From Nocardiopsis sp. YSL2 (GTDB taxonomy: Bacteria > Actinomycetota > Actinomycetes > Streptosporangiales > Streptosporangiaceae), in assembly GCF_030555055.1 (NCBI RefSeq), contig NZ_JAMOAO010000001.1, positions 5,518,001-5,582,000 of the forward strand: DNA of 64,000 nt, in the 5' to 3' direction. Made by a program: the position numbers and the translations under genes. Positions within the stretch are counted from its first letter, which is position 1, and the number at the start of each line of letters is the position of its first letter. Shown here in pieces: positions 32,971-40,553 of this stretch. The notes beneath the pieces are model-generated. The model saw only the letters and a program-made list of their open reading frames with translations, was not told where the DNA came from and searched no databases.

Positions 32971-35190
32971 ATGGAAACGGCACTTCGGATCTGCCCGCTG
33001 TGCGAAGCCACCTGCGGCCTCACCCTCACCATCGACACCGGGCGGGTGACCGCCGCCCGCGGTGACCGCCAGGACGTCTTCAGCGCGGGATTCGTCTGCC
33101 CCAAGGGCGCCACCCTGCCCGCCCTCGACAACGACCCCGACCGCCTGCGCCGCCCGATGGTGCGCGAGGGCGAGCACTGGCGGGAGGTCGACTGGTCCGA
33201 GGCCTTCGCCGCCGTCGACGCCGGGCTCTCCGGCGTCGTGCGCCGCCACGGCCGCGACGCGGTCGCCGCCTACCTCGGCAACCCCAACGTGCACACCCTG
33301 GCCGGGCAGCTCTACTCGGGCCTGCTCGCGCGCACCCTGGGCGGCGCCAACATCTACAGCGCCAGCACCGTCGACCAGATGCCCAAGCACGTCTCCTGCG
33401 GCCTGATGTTCGGCGACCCCCTGGCCATTCCCGTACCGGACCTGGACCGTACCGACCACCTGCTCATGCTCGGCGCCAACCCCGTCGAGTCCAACGGCAG
33501 CCTGTGCACCGCGCCCGACTTCCCCGGCCGGCTCAAGGCGCTGCGCGCCCGCGGCGGCCGCCTGGTCGTGGTCGACCCCCGGCGCACCCGCACCGCCGAC
33601 CTCGCCGACGAGCACGTCGCCATCCGGCCCGGCACCGACGCCTACCTGCTCTTCGCCATGGCCCAGACCCTCTTCGCCGAGGGCCTGGCCGACCCCGGAG
33701 CCCTGGCCGAGCACGTCGAGGGCCTGGCGGAGGTGCGCGCCCTGGCCAAGGAGTTCACCCCCGAGACGGTCGCGCCCGTCTGCGGCGTCGACGCCGACCA
33801 CATCCGCGGGATGGCCCGCGACCTGGCCGCGGCGCCCACCGCCGCCGTCTACGCCCGTGTGGGCACCACGACCGCCGAGTTCGGCACCATCACCAGCTGG
33901 CTCGTGGACGTCCTCAACCTCATCACCGGCAACCTCGACCGCCCCGGCGGCGCCCTCTTCCCCCGCCCCGCCCACCGCCCCGCCGGTGCCGGCCGCAGCC
34001 GCCCCTTCCGGCTCGGGCGCTGGCGCAGCCGCGTGCGCGGCCTGCCCGAGGCCAAGGGCGAGCTACCCGCGGTGACCCTCGTCGACGAGATCGCCACCCC
34101 CGGCACCGGACAGGTCCGGGCCCTGGTCACCGTGGCCGGAAACCCGGTGCTGTCCACCCCCGGCGGCGACCGCCTGGACCGGGAACTGCCGGGCCTGGAG
34201 TTCATGGTCAGCGTGGACCCCTACCTCAACGAGACCACCCGGCACGCGAACGTCATCCTCCCGCCCGCGCCGCCGAGCCGCACCCCCCACTTCGACCTCG
34301 CCTTCGGCGAACTCGCGGTGCGCAACACCGTCCGCTACTCGCCCGCGCCCCTGCCCCTGGACGAGGGGGAGGCCGACGAGTCGCTCATCCTGCGCAGGCT
34401 CGTACAGATCGCCGCAGGCCAGGGCCCGGACGCCGACCCCGACGCGGTCGACGAGGCCGAGACCGCCCGGATCCTCGCCCGCGCCGTCGCCGACCCCTCC
34501 TCGTCCGTGCACGGGCGCGACCCGGCCGAGCTGAGCGCGGCCCTGTACCCGGGCACCTGGTCCGAGCGCCGGGTCGACCTGCTCCTGCGCCTGGGCTCCT
34601 ACGGCGACGCCTTCGGCGCCCGCCCCGACGGACTCACCCTCCGGCGGCTGCTGGACGCGCCGCACGGCGTGGACCTGGGCCCGCTGGACGCGCGCGTCCC
34701 CGAGATCCTGTCCACCGCCTCCGGCCGGGTCGAGGCCTGCCCCGCGCCCCTCGCCGAGGACGTCGCCCGCCTGAGCGAGGGGCTGGCCGCGCGCCGCGAC
34801 TCCCTGGTGCTCGTGGGCCGACGCCACCTGCGCTCCAACAACAGCTGGTCGCACAACGTCCCCCGGCTCACCGGCGGCAGCAACACCTGCACCCTGCACG
34901 TCCACCCCGACGACGCCGACCGCCTGGGCCTGGCCGAGGGCGCCGAGGCCACCGTGCGCAGCGCCTCGGGCGAGGTGAGCGCCCCCGTCGAGCGCACCGG
35001 CACCGTCGCGCCCGGCGTGGTGAGCCTGCCGCACGGGTGGGGGCACGGCCTGCCCGGCACCCGTATGACGGTCGCCGCCCAGAACCCGGGGGTCAACGTC
35101 AACGCCGTCACCGACCCCTCGGTGGTCGACCCGCTCTCGGGCACCGCCGTCCTCAACGGCGTCCCCGTCGCGGTGCTGCCCCAGGGCTGA
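32971..35190 (+). CDS. molybdopterin-dependent oxidoreductase (formate dehydrogenase/nitrate reductase superfamily)
   Basis: A 739-residue Mo-bis-MGD enzyme. Residues about 6-45 hold a [4Fe-4S] site, CPLCEATC followed by FVCPKG. The molybdopterin-binding folds span the rest (YLGNPNVHTLAGQLYSG, LMLGANPVESNGSL, LVVVDPRRTRTADLADEHVAIRPGTDAYLLFAM), ending in a Molydop_binding domain (NNSWSHNVPRLTGG, HVHPDDADRLGLAEGAEATV). It resembles catabolic actinobacterial oxidoreductases of unknown substrate. No separate electron-transfer subunit is adjacent. The second ATG (METALRICPLC) is used because GGGAG lies before it; the first ATG has no ribosome site. Confidence 0.9.
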   Translation: METALRICPLCEATCGLTLTIDTGRVTAARGDRQDVFSAGFVCPKGATLPALDNDPDRLRRPMVREGEHWREVDWSEAFAAVDAGLSGVVRRHGRDAVAAYLGNPNVHTLAGQLYSGLLARTLGGANIYSASTVDQMPKHVSCGLMFGDPLAIPVPDLDRTDHLLMLGANPVESNGSLCTAPDFPGRLKALRARGGRLVVVDPRRTRTADLADEHVAIRPGTDAYLLFAMAQTLFAEGLADPGALAEHVEGLAEVRALAKEFTPETVAPVCGVDADHIRGMARDLAAAPTAAVYARVGTTTAEFGTITSWLVDVLNLITGNLDRPGGALFPRPAHRPAGAGRSRPFRLGRWRSRVRGLPEAKGELPAVTLVDEIATPGTGQVRALVTVAGNPVLSTPGGDRLDRELPGLEFMVSVDPYLNETTRHANVILPPAPPSRTPHFDLAFGELAVRNTVRYSPAPLPLDEGEADESLILRRLVQIAAGQGPDADPDAVDEAETARILARAVADPSSSVHGRDPAELSAALYPGTWSERRVDLLLRLGSYGDAFGARPDGLTLRRLLDAPHGVDLGPLDARVPEILSTASGRVEACPAPLAEDVARLSEGLAARRDSLVLVGRRHLRSNNSWSHNVPRLTGGSNTCTLHVHPDDADRLGLAEGAEATVRSASGEVSAPVERTGTVAPGVVSLPHGWGHGLPGTRMTVAAQNPGVNVNAVTDPSVVDPLSGTAVLNGVPVAVLPQG

Positions 35191-35392
35191 CCCGCGCCGA
35201 CACGCACCCGGGGCACCGCGTGTCCCCTGGATCGGCCGGTCGGCGCCGCCGTAGTGTGGTCCCGCTGTGGCGTTCCGATGGCGTCGGCCGGTGAGGGGCC
35301 GCGCCCGTCGGGGCGCCCCGACGCGCTCCCGCTCCGCGCCGACCCGCACGCGCCCTGACGCCGCTCCGGCGGTGTCATGGATGGGAAGTACC

Positions 35393-36796
35393 GTGTCCGA
35401 CGATCCCGCGATCGGCCCGTACTGGTTCCGCGCCGTGGCCGAGGGCGACGACGGCCTGGTGTCCGAGGTCCGCGAGCGCCTGGCCGGGGGTGGCCTGCAC
35501 CTCGTCCCGTGGCGCCCGGACACCCGCGGCGACGGCGTGCTCGCCTGCACCTCACCGGGCGAGGGCGTGCACGGGCTGGTCCGCCGGATGTGCCGGGTCG
35601 GCCGTGTGCTCGTGTTGTGCGTGGGACACCGGGAGGCGGCGCCGGACGAGGCGTGGGGGCTCCTGCGCCACGGAGCCTCCGACGTCCTGTCCTGGGCGGG
35701 CGGCGGAGACGACGTGGTCCGCGCGGTGGCCGCCCGGCTGCGGCGGTGGCGGCGGGTCGAGGAACTCCTGGACTCCCCGGTCGTGCGCGACAACCTCGTC
35801 GGGCACGGCACCGTATGGCGCTCGGTCCTGTCCGACCTGGTCGAGACCGCCGCCTTCACCGACAACCCGGTACTCGTCACCGGAGAGACCGGCACCGGCA
35901 AGGAACTCGCCGCCCGGCTCGTCAACGCCCTCGACCGGCGGTCGGGACGGTCCTCCCTCGTCCTGGTGGACTGCACGACCATCACGCCGACCCTGGCCGG
36001 AAGCGAGTTCTTCGGGCACGAGAAGGGCAGTTTCACGGGCGCGGTCGGCGCCCGCGACGGCGCCTTCGCCCTGGCCGACCAGGGCACCCTGTTCCTGGAC
36101 GAGGTGGGCGAGCTGCCCCTGGACCTGCAGGCGGAGCTGCTGCGCGTCATCCAGGAGGGGACCTACAAACGGGTCGGCGGCAACACCTGGCACACCACGC
36201 GCTTCCGCCTGGTCTGCGCCACCAACCGGGATCTGCACGAGCGCATCCGCCAGGGGACCTTCCGCGGAGACCTCTACTACCGCATCGCCGTGTCCCGCTT
36301 CCACCTGCCGCCCCTGAGGGAGCGCCCCGACGACATCCTGCCGCTGGCCGAGCACTTCCTGCGCCAGGCGATGCCCGACCACCGCCGGCCGTGCTTCGAC
36401 CGCGCGGTCCGGGAGATGCTCGTCGCCCTCGACTACCCCGGAAACGTCCGCGAGCTCCGTCAGCTCGTGTACCGGATGGCCGCGCGGCACGCCGGGCCGG
36501 GTGCCGTCACGGTGGGCGACGTACCGAGCGACGAACGTCCCGCGCGCGGCCCCGAGCCGCTGGAGTGCTCCCTGGCCGGCCCCGTGCGCCTGGCCCTGGT
36601 GCGCGGAGCGACCCTGGCCCAGGTCAGGGACGCGGTGCGCGACGAGCTGATCGGCCAGGTCCTGGCCGAGGAGGCCGGCCGCGGCCGGACCGGACTGCTG
36701 CGGCGGGCCGCCGACCGCCTCGGCGTGAGCGTGCGGACCCTGCAGGTGTGGCAGCACGACCGCGCCGCCGACACCGCCCCGCCGCGCACTTCCTAG
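35393..36796 (+). CDS. sigma-54 enhancer-binding protein (NtrC-like AAA+ activator)
   Basis: A 467-residue bacterial enhancer-binding protein. Residues 1-125 look like a degenerate receiver domain (GLLRHGASDVLSW matches the end of a receiver) without an evident phospho-acceptor Asp. The AAA+ domain has Walker A GETGTGK (164-170), the sigma-54 contact loop GSFTGA (212-217; usually GAFTGA), Walker B TLFLDE (232-237), sensor I CATNRDL and the arginine-finger region FRGDLYYRI. The C-terminus ends in a Fis-like HTH (LLRRAADRLGVSVRTLQVW). It faces the amidase gene, stops 4 bp apart, and is the obvious activator for the adjacent rpoN-controlled operons. Confidence 0.92.
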   Translation: MSDDPAIGPYWFRAVAEGDDGLVSEVRERLAGGGLHLVPWRPDTRGDGVLACTSPGEGVHGLVRRMCRVGRVLVLCVGHREAAPDEAWGLLRHGASDVLSWAGGGDDVVRAVAARLRRWRRVEELLDSPVVRDNLVGHGTVWRSVLSDLVETAAFTDNPVLVTGETGTGKELAARLVNALDRRSGRSSLVLVDCTTITPTLAGSEFFGHEKGSFTGAVGARDGAFALADQGTLFLDEVGELPLDLQAELLRVIQEGTYKRVGGNTWHTTRFRLVCATNRDLHERIRQGTFRGDLYYRIAVSRFHLPPLRERPDDILPLAEHFLRQAMPDHRRPCFDRAVREMLVALDYPGNVRELRQLVYRMAARHAGPGAVTVGDVPSDERPARGPEPLECSLAGPVRLALVRGATLAQVRDAVRDELIGQVLAEEAGRGRTGLLRRAADRLGVSVRTLQVWQHDRAADTAPPRTS

Positions 36797-36800
36797 CCGC

Positions 36801-37490
36801 TCACCGGGTCGGCGAGCGGCCCCAGGTGCGCCACTCGTCCGGAATCGGGTTGCCGCCCTTGAGGTGGAACCCCGGCCCGCCGTCCTTCAGGCCCAGTTCG
36901 TCCACCCCCCACTGGCCGACGTTGTACCAGATGTCGGGTCCCGGGCAGTTGGTCCTGGACCCGCTGGCCTGCCGGTGGGCCAGCACGTGCGTCAGACCGA
37001 TCTCCCGCACCAGGTGGCGCAGCAGGCCCCGTCCGGCGCTCACCTGCGCCTGGGTCAGCTCGTGGCACCCGTGCGTGTCCGGGCTCCAGCACCTGCCGCG
37101 GACGCTGGGCAGGTTGCCCGAGAACTCGACCGCCACGCTGCCGGAGTTGAACCCGTTGGACGCGTACAGGTAGGTGGTGACCGGGTGCAGTTGGGCGAGC
37201 CTCCCGCTCTCCGTGATGATGTAGTGCGCCGTCACCTTGTCGTACCGGCCGGGGCCGCGGCGCGGGCTCCGTCTGAACGCCATCTGATGCAGCACCAGCG
37301 CGTAGACGGTGTCGGCCGGCCGCGGCCGGGCCCGCTTGTGCTCTGAGTGCGGATACGGGGTGTCGGTGCGGTCCTCGACCGTGACGCCGGAGGAGAAGGG
37401 CCACCAGGAGAGGAACCCCTCCTCGCCGTCGTCCCCGCGATCCTCGAACAGTGCGTCGAGCGGCCGCGGGCCGGTGGTGTGGTGCGTCAT
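36801..37490 (-). CDS. N-acetylmuramoyl-L-alanine amidase / PGRP-fold protein
   Basis: A 229-residue type 2 amidase (peptidoglycan-recognition fold). The zinc ligands are visible as H68 (YALVLHQM), H172 (THVLAHRQ) and C182 (NCPGPDIWYN), with a Tyr in the expected region (KVTAHYIITESG), so catalysis looks possible. The family cleaves the lactyl-amide bond of murein stem peptides. There is no signal peptide, so it would act in the cytoplasm, after lysis, or be exported by an unusual route. It is last in the sigma-54-type operon, 63 bp behind the 536-residue unknown. Confidence 0.87.
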   Translation of the reverse strand: MTHHTTGPRPLDALFEDRGDDGEEGFLSWWPFSSGVTVEDRTDTPYPHSEHKRARPRPADTVYALVLHQMAFRRSPRRGPGRYDKVTAHYIITESGRLAQLHPVTTYLYASNGFNSGSVAVEFSGNLPSVRGRCWSPDTHGCHELTQAQVSAGRGLLRHLVREIGLTHVLAHRQASGSRTNCPGPDIWYNVGQWGVDELGLKDGGPGFHLKGGNPIPDEWRTWGRSPTR

Positions 37491-37553
37491 CGCTGCCTCC
37501 CCGCCCCGCCGCGGCCCGCAGCCGGGCCCGCGGCGGCGTCGGGATCGGGCCCC

Positions 37554-39164
37554 TCAGGTCAGGGCCTGCTTGGAGGGCTCCCCGCGTCGGCCGAGGAGCT
37601 TGGACGGATCGGTGTAGCGGATCCGCATCTGCGCGGAGTCGATGGTGTCGGCCGACAGGTCCACTCCCGTCGCGGCGCGGTAGGCGTGGATGTAGCCCTG
37701 GATCTCCGGCCGCCAGAACCGCGCCCAGTTCGAGGCCCGCTCGACGTCGGAGGCGCCCACCCAGTCGTCCTGGCGCACCGACAGCAGGACCTGCTCGCCG
37801 AACACGGCCAGGTCCCGGAAGTGGGTCACCCCGGCCGTGCGCCAGCCGCGCAGGGACGCCATCGACTCCACCCGGCCCATCCAGGGCTCGGCGTAGGGCA
37901 CCATGACGCGTCCGCCCAGGAAGTCGCGCATCTCCGGGCGGGCCAGCAGCCACTGCATGATCAGCATCTCCTGGCGGGCCTGCCAGGGCAGGTCGCCGTA
38001 CTGGTTGTGCGCCCCCTGCGCCAGGATCAGGTGCAGTTCCTTGAGCGCGTTCAGCAGCGGGAACCCGTCCGCGCGGTAGTTGGTGTCGTCCTCCTCCTTG
38101 AAGAACACCGTCGCCAGGTGCAGGAGGTCGTGGAAGGCCTCCAGGAACCGGCGGCGGCTGTCGGCCGGGTTCATCGCGGGCACGGCCTTGCCGCGCAGGC
38201 GGAGCCCGTACTGGTGGTCGTACTCGTAGGTGCGGCGCAGCACGCTCAGCCGCCGCGGCTCGTCCTGGATATAGCCCCAGATGAGGTTGTTCAGCGGCCG
38301 CAGCGGGTCGATCTCCAGGTTGGCGAGCGGGTTGCCGCGGCCCACCTCCCGGTTCTGGAAGCGCAGGCTCACCGACTGCATCGTCTGCACGAGCATGCCC
38401 TGCTCCTGCCAGTACGACCAGATCAGCTCCAGCAGGCAGGGCGGCGAGATCCGGGAACGGACGATCCCGTAGCATCCCGGCTCCGCCGACGACTTGAGCG
38501 GGAGCTCGCCCAGCGCACGGATGATCCGATCGGTGTAGGGCAGCACACGCGCCTCACGGGTCCCCTCCCGTGCCAGGGCGACCAGGTACTCCTCCCGGTA
38601 GCGCCGGGTCAGCTCCGTGAAGTCCTCCAGACCGTGGTGGGCCAACCGCTGCAGGCTCTGGTCGTTGGCCTCCTGGGTGTGCGCGGAGCGGTCGTAGGTG
38701 CCCACCTCGCACATGAGGAACTTCTCGGTCGCCTCGCGCAGGTGCTCGTAGGCGTCCACCCCGAAGTAGGGCGAGTGCTCCGCCTCCCCCGTGCCGTACT
38801 CGGCGCAGAACGCCCTGGCCAGGTAGGACTCGTAGGCGTCGTAGGAGACGGCGGCGGCGCGCTCGCGGATCTTGGCGAAGAGCCACTCGTTGGACGTCTC
38901 CGAGCGGGCCTCGCGCTGGGTCAGCACCGGGCCCTCCACGCGCACGCGCACGGGCCGGCCGAGCCCGTCGGCGTCCGGCTCGGGCGCCTGATCCGCCTCC
39001 CCGGCCAGGTCCCGCACCTGCTCGACCAGCGCGGCCTTGACGTCGGCGGGCGCCTGGTCGGAGTGCTCCCTGACGATCTCGGCCAGGATGTCCACGGTCA
39101 GCTTCTCGGCCAGCCCCGGCTCATCGCGGATGAGCCGGAGCAGGCCCCCGGTCGTGTCTGACAT
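37554..39164 (-). CDS. unknown 536-residue protein, middle gene of the sigma-54 operon
   Basis: A soluble-looking 536-residue protein without a signal peptide or membrane segment; I do not recognise the family. An N-terminal helical region (LRLIRDEPGLAEKLTVDILAEIVREH) is followed by a charged linker. After that comes a large, mostly helical body with aromatic-rich blocks (LLELIWSYWQEQGMLVQTMQSVSLRFQNRE; NLIWGYIQDEPRRLSVLRRTYEYDHQYGL; FLEAFHDLLHLATVFFKEEDDTNYR). It ends with SAQMRIRYTDPSKLLG. No heme, nuclease or nucleotide motif is clear. It lies 28 bp behind the duplicated glycine-rich protein and 63 bp ahead of the amidase. Confidence 0.78.
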   Translation of the reverse strand: MSDTTGGLLRLIRDEPGLAEKLTVDILAEIVREHSDQAPADVKAALVEQVRDLAGEADQAPEPDADGLGRPVRVRVEGPVLTQREARSETSNEWLFAKIRERAAAVSYDAYESYLARAFCAEYGTGEAEHSPYFGVDAYEHLREATEKFLMCEVGTYDRSAHTQEANDQSLQRLAHHGLEDFTELTRRYREEYLVALAREGTREARVLPYTDRIIRALGELPLKSSAEPGCYGIVRSRISPPCLLELIWSYWQEQGMLVQTMQSVSLRFQNREVGRGNPLANLEIDPLRPLNNLIWGYIQDEPRRLSVLRRTYEYDHQYGLRLRGKAVPAMNPADSRRRFLEAFHDLLHLATVFFKEEDDTNYRADGFPLLNALKELHLILAQGAHNQYGDLPWQARQEMLIMQWLLARPEMRDFLGGRVMVPYAEPWMGRVESMASLRGWRTAGVTHFRDLAVFGEQVLLSVRQDDWVGASDVERASNWARFWRPEIQGYIHAYRAATGVDLSADTIDSAQMRIRYTDPSKLLGRRGEPSKQALT

Positions 39165-39192
39165 CGCAGTGTCCTCCTTCCGCGTTCCGGTC

Positions 39193-40398
39193 TCAGACGC
39201 CGGTGATGACGATGCTCCGGCCCCGGCGGACCCAGCGTCCCGAGCGCGGGGCGGTGGAGACCTCCGACTCCGTGCGCACCAGGCCCGGCGCGTACCGCTC
39301 GGCGGCGGTCGCCAGCGCCTGCCGGGCCGCGGCCCGCGGGTCCTGGTCCTGGGGCGCCAGCGCGGCCTGCCGGGCCGCCTCGTCGGCCAGGCGGACGAAG
39401 CGGCGGGCCACCTCGAACTCCTGGTCCTCTGGGCTGAGCCCCTCCAGCTCCAGCTCGAACGTGCGCCCCGCGGCGGAGCCGAGCGCGGCGCCGACCGCGC
39501 CGCCGGCGGGGCCGCCGAGGGCCGTGCCCGCCGCGCCCCCGGCGATCGGCAGCGCCTTCCTGGCCACGCCCTTCAGGCCTCGGCCCAGTGCGCGGCCCAC
39601 CGGTCCGCGCACGGCCCGCTTGACGGACTTGCGGGCGCGACGGAAGACCTTGCCGAGGAACTCGTCGAGCTCGGCGTCGTCGGTCACCGACAGCAGCTCG
39701 GCCGCCAGTTCCATCTCCTCGCCCTCGTCCAGGTCGTCGACGTCGTCGTACTCCCGCTCGGGGCCGCCGTGTCCCGACTCCTCCGGAAAGCCGAACTCGT
39801 CCATCTCCGCCTCCTCCTCGTCGCGCGAGCGCGCGCCCCGGTCGTCGTCGGTGTAGCGCGGTCCGTCGGTTCCCAGCTCGCGCGCGGCGGTCAGCGCCGC
39901 GTCCATCGCCGTGCGCCACGGGTCGGTGCCCGTTCGGGCCCGCGCGGCACCGCGCGCGGTGGCGTCGGCGAAGCGGACCAGATCGCGCGCGACCTCCAGG
40001 CCCGCCTCGTCGTCGGCCTCGGGCGCCTCCAGCTCGCCCTGGCCGTAGCGCGACAGGGCGGATGCGGCGATGCGCCGGCCGATGCGCTCACCGGCGCCGC
40101 GGGAGCCCAACCGGGCGCCGGCCGCTCCTCCCACGGCGCCGGCCAGGGCGGGCAGGCCGGTGCGGGCGGCCCCGGTGACCGCGTCCCGCACCACACCCCC
40201 GACCGCCCGGCCCACGTCCGAGCGCAGGGACCTGCCCGCCGCCCGGGCCGCCTTCCTGGCCAGCTTGCCGATGAACTGGTCGAGCTCCTCGGGCCCGTCC
40301 AGGTCCACCAGCTCGTAGGCCAGCTCGTTCTCCTCGGCCGCCGCCCCGTTGTCGTCGGCCGCGTCGTCGTTCTGCAGGATCAGATCGAGGTCGTGCAT
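39193..40398 (-). CDS. duplicated glycine-zipper protein, first gene of the sigma-54 operon
   Basis: A 401-residue protein made of two copies of one module (about 23-178 and 228-378) joined by a very acidic linker. Each copy starts with an acidic E-x-ELA-x-EL motif, then ELDxFxGKxxRRA, a basic stretch, vGRAxGxxxxxV, a glycine-zipper-like hydrophobic run (ALAGAVGGAAGARLG; AGGAAGTALGGPAGGAVGAALG), and a helical VARxxVRxAD region. Such modules may insert in or lie against membranes. I know of no assigned function. The ATG follows GGAGGGGGAG, about 32 bp downstream of the predicted start of the TGGCACG-N4-CTGCT promoter. Confidence 0.82.
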   Translation of the reverse strand: MHDLDLILQNDDAADDNGAAAEENELAYELVDLDGPEELDQFIGKLARKAARAAGRSLRSDVGRAVGGVVRDAVTGAARTGLPALAGAVGGAAGARLGSRGAGERIGRRIAASALSRYGQGELEAPEADDEAGLEVARDLVRFADATARGAARARTGTDPWRTAMDAALTAARELGTDGPRYTDDDRGARSRDEEEAEMDEFGFPEESGHGGPEREYDDVDDLDEGEEMELAAELLSVTDDAELDEFLGKVFRRARKSVKRAVRGPVGRALGRGLKGVARKALPIAGGAAGTALGGPAGGAVGAALGSAAGRTFELELEGLSPEDQEFEVARRFVRLADEAARQAALAPQDQDPRAAARQALATAAERYAPGLVRTESEVSTAPRSGRWVRRGRSIVITGV

Positions 40399-40440
40399 CG
40401 GTCTCCCCCTCCGGGCTGCGGATGTCCTCGCCCCCCTCTC

Positions 40441-40456
40441 AGCAGGAGCCGTGCCA
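40441..40456 (-). promoter_or_regulatory. sigma-54 (-24/-12) promoter of the three-gene operon
   Basis: The minus strand reads TGGCACG-GCTC-CTGCT. This equals the sigma-54 consensus TGGCACG-N4-TTGCW except for the first T of the -12 box, with the invariant GG and GC correctly spaced. It lies 43-58 bp before the ATG of the glycine-zipper gene and shares 17 of 19 positions with the promoter at 43324. Confidence 0.88.
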
Positions 40457-40486
40457 CGCCCGACCAGCGGTCGGAGGGCGTCCGAC

Positions 40487-40544
40487 GCGCAGCCGGCTGC
40501 GCGGGAAGCGCGAAAGCGGGCGCGGAGGGCGCAGCCGGCTGCGC
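40487..40544. repeat. tandem perfect palindromes between rpoN and the operon promoter
   Basis: GCGCAGCCGGCTGCGC, a perfect 16-bp palindrome, occurs twice (40487-40502 and 40529-40544) exactly 42 bp apart, each followed by GGG. Centres fall roughly 65 and 107 bp upstream of the predicted transcription start, where enhancer-binding proteins usually sit. They could also act as rpoN terminators. Confidence 0.6.
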
Positions 40545-40553
40545 GGGGTCGCC

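Noticed and set aside
37347..39161. Long plus-strand frame opposite the 536-residue gene
   Set aside because: No ribosome site or motif; the minus-strand gene fits operon spacing and a plausible protein composition.
37554..39164. Reading the 536-residue protein as a heme peroxidase
   Set aside because: No heme-ligand motif or peroxidase signature could be found; left as unknown.
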